A stretch of 64,000 nucleotides of DNA from Bemisia tabaci. Its lineage: Eukaryota; Arthropoda; Insecta; Hemiptera; Aleyrodidae. Below, one piece after another: positions 43,438 through 55,072 of this stretch; within the stretch, counting starts at the first letter, position 1, and every line of letters begins with the position of its first letter. The notes under the pieces were generated by a model. That model was not told where the DNA came from, searched no databases, and was given only the letters and a program-made list of their open reading frames with translations. A program made the translations under genes and the position numbers. The DNA lies in the NCBI RefSeq assembly GCF_918797505.1, contig NC_092794.1, positions 36,219,721 through 36,283,720 on the forward strand. The letters run 5' to 3'.

Positions 43438-43679
43438 GATTAGGGAAAGAATGCGAGTGCAAGGTAGTGCACGAGAGAAAAATTAGTGACCACAGTTGGG
43501 TAAAAGCTTTAGTGAGGGGGATAGTAGGGGTAAAAAGTAGATTAAATAAGAATTTGAAAAAAAGGGTTTTCGATAAAAATAAGTTTGCAGAATTGTTAGT
43601 CAAGTTAAATTTTGAGAGTAAGGAGGTAGAATTAGAAAAATTATACGGAGATAGGGGCAAAACAATATGTAACCACTAA
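43438..43679 (+). pseudogene. Non-LTR ORF2 endonuclease, part 2
   Basis: With the insert and one target-site copy ignored, the frame from 42299 continues as RLGKECECKVVHERKISDHSWVKA. SDH is the final catalytic block of the endonuclease. The frame stops at 43677-43679, and the linker continues in another frame from about 43687 (RVRWWDEELKKLR). Confidence 0.75.
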
Positions 43680-45719
43680 GGAGAAAGTGATAAAGATCAG
43701 AAGGGTCAGATGGTGGGATGAAGAACTAAAAAAGTTGAGAGTAGACAGGGATAATGCTTATCGAAATTGGATAGAGGAAGAATCAGATGAGGGATGGAAA
43801 AGGTACAAGGTACTTAGAAACTTGTTTGTTAAGATTTATCGTAAGAAAAAGAGAAATTATTACGAAGAAAACATAAAAAAGAATGGTAGCATGGCAGAAA
43901 AACCTGGAGGATATTAAATGAATTATTAGGGTGAGGGAAGGAAATAGGGGATGGTAGTACAGTAGTGATTGATGGAGTAAAGAAAAAAGGGATTGGTGCT
44001 GCAAATGATTTAAATAAATTTTTCGTTGATAGTGTCAAAAGTCTTAGGGACTGTAATGATGTAAAATCTAGGGAATGTAATGAGGAAGATGAATGTATGA
44101 ATGGAGATGAATATCCTCAAATTGATAAGGCGTGTTGGAAAGAATGGCGTCTGGCAGACTTGGAAGAAATTCAGGGACTGGTAAGTGTAATGAAAAATAG
44201 CAATAGTGAATATCCATTATGCAGTGTGGTAGCGAAGGAGATGACAGAATATTTTAGGAAGGTATTATTAGAGATCGTGAATAAGTCACTCACAGAAGGA
44301 ATTATGCCAAAGAAATTAAAAATCGCTAGGGTTACTCCAATTAGGAAAATTGTGAATTCAGAAAAAGCTGAGAATCTAAGACCAATTAATTCATTGCCAT
44401 TTATTGAGAAAGTGATAGAAGGGATTGTTGTAAAGAAATTAAATGAATACTTGTTAGAAAAGGGAACAATTGTTGACGAGCAGAGACGATTTAGGAAGAA
44501 GATGGGACCGGAGGAGTTGATACAGACATTGATAAAGAAATGGAGGGAAAGGGAAAAAAAGGGGAAAACTACAGTTGCAGTTTTTCTAGATTTAAAAAGG
44601 GCATTTGAAACTGTAAATAGGGCCATATTGATTACGAAGTTAAAAATGATAGGGATAGCGGATGAGGTTTTAAAGTGGTTTATGAATTATTATCTACAGG
44701 ATAGGAGACAGAAAGTAGCGTGGGGTGAAAAACTGTCAGATGAAATGTGTGTAGAGCTGGGAGTACCCCAAGGGAGTAGATTAGGGCCTCTATTATTCTT
44801 AATTTATATAAATGACCTGAAGGAGGTGATGAAGGAGAGTGAATTGAGCCTTCTTGCTGATGATACGTTAGTCTTTAGTAGTGAAGGAGATATAGGGAAA
44901 GTGGCTAAATTAATTAGTAGAGACCTAAGAAGACTAGGGAAGTGGTTGGAAAAAAATTGGTTGGTTCTGAATGTACTGAAAACTAAATATATGGTATTTG
45001 AAGTAAGGCCTGGTACATGGTCGGGTAAGATAATGATAAAAAACTTTGAAATAGAAAGAGTTAGGGTGATGAAATACTTAGGGGTATGGATATCAGAAGA
45101 TCTGAAAATGAAAGAACATATAGGGAAGGTGACTAAGGAGTATAGAGTTAAGATTAGTATGCTATGGAGGGTTAAGGATTTCATAGGGAAGGAGAGTAGG
45201 AAGTTAGTCTACAACTCACTAATTGGAGCAAAATTAAATTACTGCATTTCTCTTTTTGGAGAGGCAAGTAGTAAAGATATCAGAGATTTACAAAAGTGAC
45301 AGAATTCGGCTATGAGATACATACTAGGGTGTGATAAGGGAAATAGAATAATTAATATGCTGGAGACCTTAGGCTGGCTATGCATAGAATTGTTGATAAA
45401 AGCCAGGGTTTTTATTTTTTTATATAAGACGAGGAAGGGACTGATTGATATAAGAGATAGGGAGTTATTGGAAATATTAGATAGGAGAAAGGGAAGAAAT
45501 TTAAAGTTGAAATACAACGACGCTAGGGATGTAGACAGTATGCTATTCTTAAAGGGATTGAGAGATTATACATTGTTCGGTTGTGAGAAATGGGAGGAAC
45601 TGCAATTGGGAGCTTTTAGAAATAAGGTATGGAATGAATTAATGAAATTCCAAAGAGATAACTGGGGGGAAGGTGAACTTCTACCAAGATGTTACAGGTG
45701 GAAGGAGTTTGGTCTATAG
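43680..45719 (+). pseudogene. Non-LTR ORF2 linker and reverse transcriptase
   Basis: After a linker in a shifted frame, a long frame from 43965 carries LRPINSLPFIEKVIEGIV, VFLDLKRAFETVNRAI, GVPQGSRLGPLLFLIYIND and catalytic LLADDTLVFSS. A single TGA at 45297-45299 separates it from the C-terminal domain (CDKGNRIINMLETLGWL to the stop at 45719), which stays in the same frame. With an SGNH-like ORF1 it looks nearer to CR1/Rex-type than to the two Jockey copies, but the clade is not certain. Multiple breaks make it inactive. Confidence 0.8.
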
Positions 45720-46812
45720 GGATTGGTAGGGGAATGGTTAAATATGGAATAACAGGTTAGGGATTGGCTCAAGCTGGTTTACGAGCAGATGGGATTAGCC
45801 CTTGAGGGCTAGTTAAAGGGGAAAAAAAAAATAAACAATTTAAATGATTTTTCAGAAATTAACAGTTTCCTTCGCTAACATATTTCTTTTTTGAAATAGG
45901 AAATATTTGAAAAATAAGTAGAGTACCTGTATTTTTGAGCTTTGAAGTGATAGATTTTGAGATCAGTAAGTAGGTAGGTAATTTACTTTTTCTTGAATCT
46001 GAGAGAAAATGTTTCAAAATGAAAGAGTAAGGATTTTTTAAGTGTAAGTGTAAGAGAAGACGAGAAGAGAAGAACTAAGAAGAGACAGCGCTCCACTTGG
46101 TCTAATTGACGAATATTATTCCGTTTAAAAATAAAAACAAATTCTGTTAGAAAAAACAAGCATTTTTGACATTTTGTCGGTCGATAGAAATTTCATGGGG
46201 AAAAAAGAAATTTCACGAAATTTCATTCGATGAAATTTCTTTTAGCAACTCTGTTTGCATAGGAAAAGTTTGTTAAGCAATTTGTTCTGGGTTAACCCCC
46301 TCTTTTTCGTATTTCTCCTTGACTATACTTTCCCTCCTATAGTTTGAAATTATGAGGTTAAAAAATTTCCCTCTAGACCTACAGACCATTCAGTACAGAC
46401 CTACATGCCCTGGAGTCCAAGTTACCGCCAGTATGGTTCGAAAAAAGTCCATTGTGTGGAAATACTTTTCCTTGAGTGTAAAAAATGGAACCCTGTGCAA
46501 GCTTTGTTCCACCACCCTGTCATGTCCGCGAAAACCCGTTACAATATAATGAAAAATCGGAGCAATGATCAGAAAGATTCGAATATTCGCTTTGAAGTAT
46601 TCAAAATCACAAAATTCGACTTCTCAAATAATCGCGACAATTGCAATCAAAGAGTTTTGAATATTCAAACAATCGCATTTGAATTTGATAATCGTCCATC
46701 CTTAACGAAGCCACTATATTGCACTACCACAGAAGTGAAGTGAAGCAGCTTCAAACAAAGCAGCGTTAGTGCACCATAGCAATGTTTCTTAAGTGTCAGC
46801 ATCCATTGGGAA
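45720..46812. other. End of the non-LTR element, then unassigned DNA
   Basis: The retroposon appears to end at GGGGAAAAAAAAAATAAACAA (about 45820-45837). After that, AT-rich DNA to 46812 shows no gene. Open frames around 46352-46743 have no recognisable domain. Confidence 0.5.
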
Positions 46813-47153
46813 GGCCTTGTCTCAACAGGACATTTTCATGAGATTTGTCTCAAGTTATTGTTGCCGGAATGAAACCTCTAGGCTTTTTCCTCTATAACAA
46901 AATGACAACATTTTTTCTTCTCCTAGAGTTACTCTCAAGACTCCATCAGGACTTTACTTGGTAGGTACTATAATTAGTATTGACTAACTCAATATTTTCC
47001 CCAACTTTGCAAATGTTGTCATGACTACTTAAATGTCACATGTTACTCTGTTGTCATATCTTGTAAACATTTTTTCTTGTAAATAAAGAGAAATGAAAGT
47101 GAGATTTTCCCCTCAAACGAATCTACCATATGTCCTGTAAAGACAAGGCCCTA
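46813..47153. mobile_element. 340-bp MITE of the GGCCTTGTCTC family
   Basis: The left end AAGGCCTTGTCTCAACAGGACA and the right end TGTCCTGTAAAGACAAGGCC form imperfect terminal inverted repeats. The first 12 bases are shared with the TIRs at 34299, 37853 and 49912. It lies in the kinase intron, its right end about 44 bp from the splice donor at 47196. Confidence 0.7.
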
Positions 47154-47196
47154 CATTACGATATGCAGAAAGGGAGGATAGTAAAATCCTTCTTAC

Positions 47197-47734
47197 TTGA
47201 TGAGGAACGAGGAGAGTGAAGGAATTTTTCATCTAAGTCTAAAAGCTGGGACGCCGCTCTTCGCATGAGGATTAGGTGAGAAAGGGCATTCCGCCACTTC
47301 TGCGCTTCACGCATGTTATCTTCAAATCTGTCGTAAGATCGAAATCTCAATGTGATAGTCATCCGCTCACGTTTTTTCCCTGATTTCATCTTGAAATTCT
47401 TTAGGATGTAAGCATAGATATAAAGGTAGGCACTAATATCATTTTCATCACCATCAAGTGAATTTAAATCCACTACCTGCGGATCACTTTTAAAATTAGA
47501 GGTTGGTCCACAAACGCAATTATCACTGGCGCGGCGCTTGCTTCTCATACATCGACTCCCAATGATATCATCCAATAATACAATTTCAGATGTTAGTAGA
47601 CCATTTCGCTCTTTCTGCAAGCAAATTCCAACCTTCAATAACTTAACCTTATACACACAATTTTTCTTTGACAATATGTAGAAGGTTTCTTCAAGAATAG
47701 GGTTCATGGGACTTTCGTCGTCGTTTACAGCCAT
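47197..47734 (-). CDS. Sphingosine-kinase-like lipid kinase, first coding exon
   Basis: The ATG at 47734 opens MAVNDDESPMNPILEETF, followed by YILSKKNCVYKVKLLKVGI, VLLDDIIGSRCMRSKRR, SAYLYIYAYILKN and TLRFRSYDRFEDNMREAQKW. This is the N-terminal regulatory region that precedes the catalytic domain of insect sphingosine kinases (LxDIIGxRC, then ..W..A). The exon is 538 bp and ends at a TCAA|GTAAGA donor with intron start 47196, leaving one base (phase 1). Joined to the exon at 2847 this gives SSSINKLLIILNPRSG in frame. Sphingosine kinase makes sphingosine-1-phosphate and acts in the cytosol and at membranes. The promoter should lie in 47735-48122. Additional small exons inside the 44-kb intron cannot be excluded. 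Confidence 0.78.
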
Positions 47735-48122
47735 AATTCAGTGAGGAGTGTAATGAAGAGCAAATTGAACTATGTGAATGAAAATGCACTAGCACCAGAA
47801 CATAAGATTTTGGTTCTGATAGCATAGAATAATAGAGCTAACGCCTATAGAAGAGTCACTCGCGTAAGTGGCCGTTGTGACTCTCATGTTTTGTAAGTGT
47901 AAAAGTCATCGTCACAGAGTAAAAGAGTTTGAGTATCAAAATTAATGTAACGGAAACGATTTCCACAGCTTCGTCGTGCTCATGCTGGCCAGATGACTGA
48001 TAAAATCCAAGGTACACTCTACTGTGTACCTTGGATAAAATCAGATGTGATCAGCTACAGTTAGAGTGTTACAATTGGCTATTGCCACCATTTTCATTCT
48101 GAATGTAAACAATACCCGCCAG
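47735..48122 (-). promoter_or_regulatory. Upstream region of the kinase gene
   Basis: This is the non-repetitive stretch between the start codon and the hAT-type MITE at 48123, so the 5' UTR and core promoter probably lie here. No TATA box at a convincing place was found. A 15-bp inverted motif (AAGGTACAC..GTGTACCTT) sits at about 48010-48033. Confidence 0.35.
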
Positions 48123-49263
48123 TAGAGTCCCTTTATACCCAGAGTTAAGACAACTCGATTATCAGCTGACTGGCAGCCGGCCTTAGAGACGCGTTGTTAA
48201 AGTCCACAACTGCCCAACGAAAATTACCCGCTGAGCGTTGAGCTCAACGAAAGCGTTGGTAAATTCTGGTGGATTTACCCGTTTTCCAAGATGGCTGCTC
48301 AGCAAACTGCCCAACAGCTCAGCGAGGTTTTTGGCTGCTGTGGACCGCTGCCGAGTTTGCTGGATTGTTATTCCGCCATTTTTTTCTCACTTTAACCTCA
48401 CACCACGCAACGCACTTTGCCGGTTGCCAGTCAGTCTAGGGAGAATTGCTTGTTTTGTTTGTTCTTTCCTCTTCCTCCGCGAGTTCCGTTGTGCTCTGCT
48501 CTTATTCTTTTTACGAAGATGTGGGTCCTCATTCGATTGAATGTCATTACTTTAAAAGTGGAACTGCCAGAGCAGTTTCCATGAGCATATTATCCTCTTC
48601 TTCGTCAATCATGTCAAACACTAAAATAATGCTTCACAGAAGATTGAGAAGATTCTTTCGAACGAAAAAAGCTTTGACTTTGTCACCGGGCACATATGTC
48701 AAAAATTTCATTATCAATTTCACAACATCAACATAACCTCCAAATCATCTCAATCCAACGGGAATTTAACAACGGAACCAAGATTTTCTTCCGTCCGTTG
48801 AGCTGACGTCGTCGTTGAGATGACGTCAATCCTGCGGAGAGTCAGCCATTTTCGTTGGGCAGCAAAAGTAATTTAACAACGCACCTTTGGGCTGGCCATG
48901 GAGGCCGAAACGAGTGCACCCAAACGAACGATATTGAGGGATAAGGATCAGAAATCCTGCGATGTCTGTCACACAAAAACAACAACATCAACAAATTGAT
49001 CAATTAAAACGAAAATTAGATTGGTTTGTGAATAATTTCTTAATCTATTTTCATTTTAGACCGATGGAAATAAAAATTTACTCTTGATAAACCACAATCA
49101 GGTAATATTTTCATTATTCTTGTTCACATTCGAGGTACCGCCATCTTGGTGCACTCGTTTCGGCCTCCATGAGCGAGAACCAATCAGAATTGGATTTTTT
49201 TTTAGGCCACTTTCAGCCCAACCAAAAGTGAGTTGTCTTAACTCTGGGTATAAAGGGACTCTA
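48123..49263. mobile_element. hAT-type non-autonomous element with 8-bp duplication
   Basis: Terminal inverted repeats begin TAGAGTCCCTTTATACCCAG and extend about 35 bp. CCCGCCAG flanks both ends (48115-48122 and 49264-49271). An 8-bp duplication and TAGAG ends fit the hAT superfamily. No transposase is encoded. The internal part includes sequence shared, inverted, with 51390-51585. Confidence 0.85.
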
Positions 49264-49524
49264 CCCGCCAGCTCCAGCTCAAGAGCTCCAGGTCCCTGTT
49301 CTTCTTCTTCGTCATGAAATCTGCGAGAGTGTCCTTTCTATAGGCGTAGCCTTATTATTCTATGGTGATAGATCCCTATTATCCCAGAGACAAATAGAGA
49401 CCGAACACCGAGCACGTTGGGTTTTGGTTTTCAGTGAGGCACATCTAATTCTCGGGGATCCAACGGAACAACAGTCATGTATTTTCTGATTTCGCCTAAA
49501 GTTGACTGATGCTACTCGGCTGTC

Positions 49525-49912
49525 ATAGAGAAAAAAAAGGAGGTGTTTGCATTTCGGGCATCTTGGAATTTTTCATAGAGTATCTATAGCTTTGATGACG
49601 TCATTGGGTACAGCGACGTTTTTATCCTGTCGATTTTCTTGGAAATGGTGTAATTTAAGGGAAAAAGTCATTCTATAAAAAGTGCTTGAAATTAAATAAA
49701 GAGTTGATTTAAGTAAAAAAATCGGACATTAAACTCCCGCTTCACGTGTGACCAGCGGTTATCAATTCAAAATACGAAGGTAAACAACTGTTGAGGTTCC
49801 AGGTTTCTGACCTTGAAAGTTTCTGTTATAAGTGAAACATTTTTGAGACACTTCCTTCCTTCAACAGTTGCGCCACCTTCCCTCAACAGTTGCGCCGTGG
49901 AGACAAGGCCTT
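49525..49912 (-). mobile_element. Partial copy of the GGCCTTGTCTC element
   Basis: Read on the minus strand from 49912, this matches 34299-34480: GGCCTTGTCTC, a doubled CGCAACTGTTGA block, AAGTGTCTCAAAAAT, then CGTGAAGCGGGAGTTTA. The left part (49525-49730) also resembles 61250-61450. The complementary end is missing or diverged. Confidence 0.6.
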
Positions 49913-50017
49913 GTGTCAAAACCCTTTTCTTGCGCGCGCGGAATTTTTTTTCGGCGCGCAGAAAGAAAAAACCCGTTTTCGATGAAAATCTCTGAATTTC
50001 CGGATTCCGCGCCGGTT

Positions 50018-51386
50018 TTCGATATATTTGCGCCGTTTGTGTCAAAACTATTTTTGTCGGCGCGCCGCTTCAAATCTGTTCCGCGCGCGGAATTTTCGAT
50101 ATATCGATTCCTGCACGCCGATCGTGTCTAAACTGTTTTTTCCGGCGCTGCACCAGAAAATAATTCCGCGCGCCACTTTTTCGATATATCCATTTTTCTG
50201 CGCGCGGAGAATACAGGGTGATCCAAAAGTCCCTTCCACCCCCTCTAACTTTTTACCTAATTGAGGTAAAGATTTGAAACTTAAGGGATATTCCTAGGTC
50301 AAAGGGAGCTACTTTTTGGCCCCCCTAAAATTTTCAAGGGGGCCCCCAACTTTTAATTTTCAAATGGGAAGACCCCCTTTGTGATAGCTCGTTTGAAAGA
50401 ACATAAAAAAAGAAAACTTTTCGCGCGAACCCGAAGTCAATATCTCAAACCGTTTCAAAATGGCGGCCGGTTATAGTTCAAAATGGCCGAAAATTCACAT
50501 CGGTTATTTGTCGATGGATTTGCGCGAAAATCGGTATGAAGAGGTATTTTGACACGAGAAAAACGAATTTGATGTTAGATTCTCAAAAAAACCAAAATTT
50601 CCAAAATGGCCGCCGTTTAAAGTTTAAAATGGCCGAAAATTGTCACCTCGGTTTTTTCCTGATGGATTTGTCTAAAACTTGGAATTTGAGAGTATTTTGG
50701 CATAAGATAAACAAATTTGAACTCAGATTTCTAAAAAAATCAATTTTTGGTCATTTTCAACTTTAACCGGCGGCCGTTTTGGAAATTTTGGTTTTTTTTT
50801 TTAAATCTAACATCAAATTCGTTTTTCTCGTGTCAAAATACCCATTCATACCGATTTTCGCGCAAATCCATCGACAAATAACCGATGTGAATTTTCGGCC
50901 ATTTTGAACTATAACCGGCCGCCATTTTGAAACGGTTTGAGATATTGACTTCGGGTTCGCGCGAAAAGTTTTCTTTTTTTATGTTCTTTCAAACGAGCTA
51001 TCACAAAGGGGGTCTTCCCATTTGAAAATTAAAAGTTGGGGGCCGTTGCCCCTCAAGGGGGCCCCCCTGAAAATTTTAGGGGGGCCAAAAAGTAGCTCCC
51101 TTTGACCTAGGAATATCCCTGAAGTTTCAAATCTTTACCTCAATTAGGTAAAAAGTTAGAGGGGGTGGAAGGGACTTTTGGATCACCCTGTATTCTCCGC
51201 GCGCAGAAAAATCGATATATCGAAAAAGTGGCGCGCGGAATTATTTTCTGGTGCAGCGCCGGAAAAAACAGTTTAGACACGATCGGCGTGCAGGAATCGA
51301 TATATTGAAAATTCCGCGCGCGGAACAGATTTGAAGCGGCGCGCCGACAAAAATAGTTTTGACACAAACGGCGCAAATATATCGAG
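50018..51386. mobile_element. 1.37-kb fold-back element with nested ends
   Basis: A palindrome about 50702, with arms about 600 bp (50018-50620 and 50784-51386) and a spacer of about 160 bp; mirrored coordinates sum to 101404. The outer 200 bp of each arm carries repeated CGCGCGGAATTTTCGATAT words; similar sequence continues left to 49913. Inside is a second pair of ends, TACAGGGTGATCCAAAAGT at 50213 and its complement near 51190, suggesting one element inserted within another or a composite. No transposase. Confidence 0.8.
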
Positions 51387-51590
51387 AATAGATTAAGAAA
51401 TTATTCACAAACCAATCTCATTTTCTTTTTAATTGATCAATTTGTTGATATTGTTGTTTTTGTGTGACAGACATCGCAAGATTCCTGATCCTTATCCCCC
51501 AATATCGTTCGTTTGGGTGCACTCGTTTCGGCCTCCATGGCCAGCCAAGGCCGGCTGCCAGTCAGCTGACAATCGAGTCACAGAATATAC
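51387..51590 (-). mobile_element. Fragment related to the hAT-type MITE at 48123
   Basis: In reverse complement it joins two parts of the 48123 element: the CAGCTGACTGGCAGCCGGCC block near 48170 and the GGCCATGGAGGCCGAAACG block near 48895. It lacks the roughly 700 bp between them, so it is an internally deleted relative. It is truncated by the fold-back on its left side. Confidence 0.7.
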
Positions 51591-52285
51591 AGGCTTCACC
51601 AACAGAAGGCTCACTCCCAGCGTATCTCGGTCGAAGAAGAAGAACACACCCAGAAAGTAATGTTTACATTGAGAACCTAACCTAAATCCGCTGACTTTGT
51701 CCTAATCTGTGGTCCTCCCTCGTGCGTGCTGGGAGAATGAGCATGAGGATTTTTGAAAATGACGAACGAACAGTTTAATTATTAACGCGAAACTTTTCTT
51801 TTGTTGTATTCTTTGATTTTGGTAATATGAGCATCAGTGTTCATTCAAATTTGTTATGAATAGTCATGAAGATGAAACATAGTGCTTTGTAACAACGTCC
51901 AAGTAACAAATTTCGAGTTAAAAAGATAATTGAAGATAGGAAATATGAAAGAATTTGAAATCTGGTACACATGCTTTAAATTTATTAAGTCATCATTTCA
52001 TCTGATCATTTCACAATCAGCCCATATTAATGAACACACGTTGAATCTTTTTCATGGATTAATTTTAATGAGAGTAAAATCAATTGATTCATTAAAATTA
52101 TTATCGTTGCGTATAATTAAACTCGACAAAACCCGATTCGATTTCCCATTTGAGAAGCGTCAATTCAAATAAACCGCCGTTCACTTTATTGTAATTGTTG
52201 GCAATCTTGCACTCATTTGACAACAATGCAGACAGCCGGAAAGTACAAACAGTAGCTATGTTTATGCGAGCCTCTTAAGGTGGAT
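51591..52285. other. Non-coding DNA, no gene seen
   Basis: AT-rich with no recognisable domain or repeat, except a TTTATGCGAG word near 52262 shared with 38430. Confidence 0.5.
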
Positions 52286-52289
52286 CTTC

Positions 52290-52565
52290 AGAAAAATGTT
52301 CGGCGTTCTGCCACCACGTCGCGCTAGCGGTCAAAGTGGGACTGCGACAGACTGCTCCGCAGCTGTCTTTGTCAGTCGGCAGTTCGTCACTCATGTCACT
52401 CACAATCAGCGCGGCTTGAACGGAACGGTCGCACGCATTTCTCCTCCCCTTCTCCTCGTCGGCCGCAAGGCCGCCCCGTGCAAGGGCCCGGTCGGCTGGC
52501 TACTCGGTCGGGTCGGTTGCGAATCAGAATTTACTTCTGCTTCAAATTCGTGCGGCCGCGAGATA
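52290..52565. other. GC- and CpG-rich island
   Basis: About 275 bp of much higher GC and CpG content than its surroundings (GGCCGCAAGGCCGCC, TCGGTCGGGTCGG). Such patches in AT-rich insect genomes can mark promoters or first exons, but no protein domain is recognised in either strand. A promoter on either strand, or old TE sequence, are both possible. Confidence 0.35.
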
Positions 52566-53198
52566 TTTCGTCATAGTCTCCGCGCGCCCTTCTTCACATA
52601 TTTTATAGTAATCGGTTTTATGCTCGCTAACTTACCGCCATGTTCGTTTCTAGGAGGTTTCTCACTGCCCGTGATGCCTAGGAAAAACGAATGCGAAGAG
52701 AAGCAGAGATCATGATGAAATAATAAGTTATAATCCAGTGTAGGTAATGATAGATGAGGCACGACACGCAGCAATTAGGAAAAAGAAGAGAAGAGGATGG
52801 GAGACTATGGGCGGAACTAATTTAGGGGGGAGGGGGGTTAGCGGCGCCCCCCCCCCCCCCAATCCAAGAATCTACTCAGTCCCTCCCGAAAAATATGAGA
52901 TTTTTCTAAATAAGTCTGCGGGATATTTTTCACCTCCCTTTGTAATTTTAATTCGATTTCTATACTTGTTGGTAGAACAGCAAAAAATTGTTCCTGAGAC
53001 GACCCAAGTTCTCGACATTTTCCTGCGGGAGGCCCTGACCCCCTCTTTGGAACAGGGGAAAACCCAACATACCCCTTGAAGGAATGATTTTTATATTGTC
53101 ACATAGACCTCCCTTGACGAGGTGTCCTTCTGACCCTCCAAAAGTAGTTCCGCCCATGTGGGAAATAACGGGGGGGGGGGGGGGGCACGGTACGCTTG

Positions 53199-53277
53199 TT
53201 CCAAGAAAAAACTTTTCCAATAGGATAGGTAGAGCAATCTTTTGCAACTACCTATTGGAAAGTTTTTTCTTGGATCA
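53199..53277. repeat. Inverted repeat hairpin
   Basis: CCAAGAAAAAACTTTTCCAA and CTATTGG-type sequence return as CCTATTGGAAAG and TTTTTTCTTGG around a loop of about 20 bp. It is a strong hairpin next to a poly-G run (53171). It may be the remnant of a small MITE; no other feature was found from 52570 to 54960. Confidence 0.75.
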
Positions 53278-54991
53278 ATGTGCCTTTTCCTGTAGATAGT
53301 CACACGGATTTATTTAAATTTTATAAACAAGGATAGGACGTAGAAGGATGGTCAGTTTGCCTCCTCGCCCTCCCTCAAAAAAGAAATTCCTGGTTCCATC
53401 CATGCTCGCATTGCTCGCTGCTTTCTAAAAGCCAGCAGAAAAAGCAAGAGAGGCATTCCAGTTCATGCTTTAGAAGTTGTTGGTGGTAACAGCATGAGGA
53501 TACGTATCTGTCGCAGGACTTGTCGCATTTGACTAAATCAGGCATTTTGTTAAATGCCTAGGCAAATAGTCAAATAATCTTATTTCGATTGAAATTCCGA
53601 TTATTTTGCTAATTTTACACAAAATAATTATTCTCTCAAGTAGATAAGGAGATTTTGTAAAAATTAGTATCAAACAATTGTAAATAAATTAAATCTAGTC
53701 CTTTAAACGAGCTCTCATCTCGGGATTTTCAGCATGTCACATAATACAGACTTTTTAAAATTCTGAAAGTTAAAATATATGAGGAGCATTCGGAGCGCAA
53801 AATACAAGATAAGTTGGTAGTTTTGATGCATTATTACTTTCAATTTTCAAATTAATTAAAACTAGATGATTCCTCGTCAAAAACTCACGAGTCTTGGTAA
53901 AACATCAAAATTTGACTATCTGCTTGGGCATTTGATGAAATACCTGATTTGACTATTTGCCTGCGACATATCCATATTGATGGCTAAAGTAAAAAAATCC
54001 GTTCCTCAGATTGAGATGTTGCAAATTCCTGCTCATGTTTCAAGTATCTTTCTTTAAAAATTAATACAAATTAACACCTCTTAATGAAGTTTTAGTAAAT
54101 TTTATTCACTCAGTCAAAATATTCGAAGAGGATTTCAAGGAAATACATTGATTATATTTTTTTTCCAAAGCCATAAAACATGCATGATCGCAAATTTAGT
54201 AACAAGCCAATAAAGTTACACATTTTTGATCTGTAGTCACTGATATAATACATGCACCATGATGAAGCTCATAAGAGAAGTAGATAAGACCTATTGCAAA
54301 GTTCCTTTCAAATGACGCCTTGAACAGTTTTTGGAATTTAGGAAAAAGAGGGAAAAAATCAAGGCCCACTAGACGAGAAATTAGTTCACTTGTCCTGTTA
54401 CTGATGCTGAGACCTCTAAATTTTTTATGACGGGTGTAGGACTGGATACTAGCACAAGAATTCTTTCCCTTTTATTTGGAGGGACAGGAGTTCAGCTGCT
54501 GAAAGCCAAAATTATGCAGAACCTGGCAAGGGAGGAATGATTTTCTCCAAAATTTTGATATGAACTTAGACAAGTGAGTATAAATTAGGTACTTCAGTAG
54601 AGAGGCTTGGAAGAAAAGTGGGATAAGTGCAGTTCTTGAAAAAATTGAGATATTAATGATTTCACATACAACTAGTCTTAAAATATATCATACGAAAAAT
54701 TCACTACTAAGTAAAATCAAATTTTTTATCATCTTTGTTTGAACGAGCAAAGTTTGAACTTTCTTTCCTCAATAGAGCTCTGCGTGATTTTGAAACTTTA
54801 AACATACATTTCTTGAAATAACAAAAACTACTCTTTTTCCACTTGCCCTCTAAGTCTTTGAGCTAAAGTGTCAAAGTCCATAAGAGATGGGTTGCCATTA
54901 CCATGGCACAGGCTATTTTAAGGGAGGGGGGAAAAAAACAAACTCTCTCAAATTGAGAAACGATCATTCTTTTATTTCTGAGTCTAAGAAC

Positions 54992-55072
54992 TTACAAATA
55001 GCTAGTATTACTTTCACCAAACTCGGAGCCTCTTTTCTCTGACATCTGTGCTTGCATTGCAAAATCAGCTCG
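54992..55072 (-). CDS. Candidate terminal exon, unidentified
   Basis: On the minus strand a pyrimidine-rich tract ending CTCGAG precedes a frame ADFAMQAQMSEKRGSEF...SYL and a TAA, with AATAAA about 20 bp later. These are the signals of a last coding exon with polyadenylation. The peptide is not recognised. If real it belongs to a separate gene upstream of the kinase on the same strand. The alternative is chance. Confidence 0.22.
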   Translation of the reverse strand, partial: RADFAMQAQMSEKRGSEFGESNTSYL

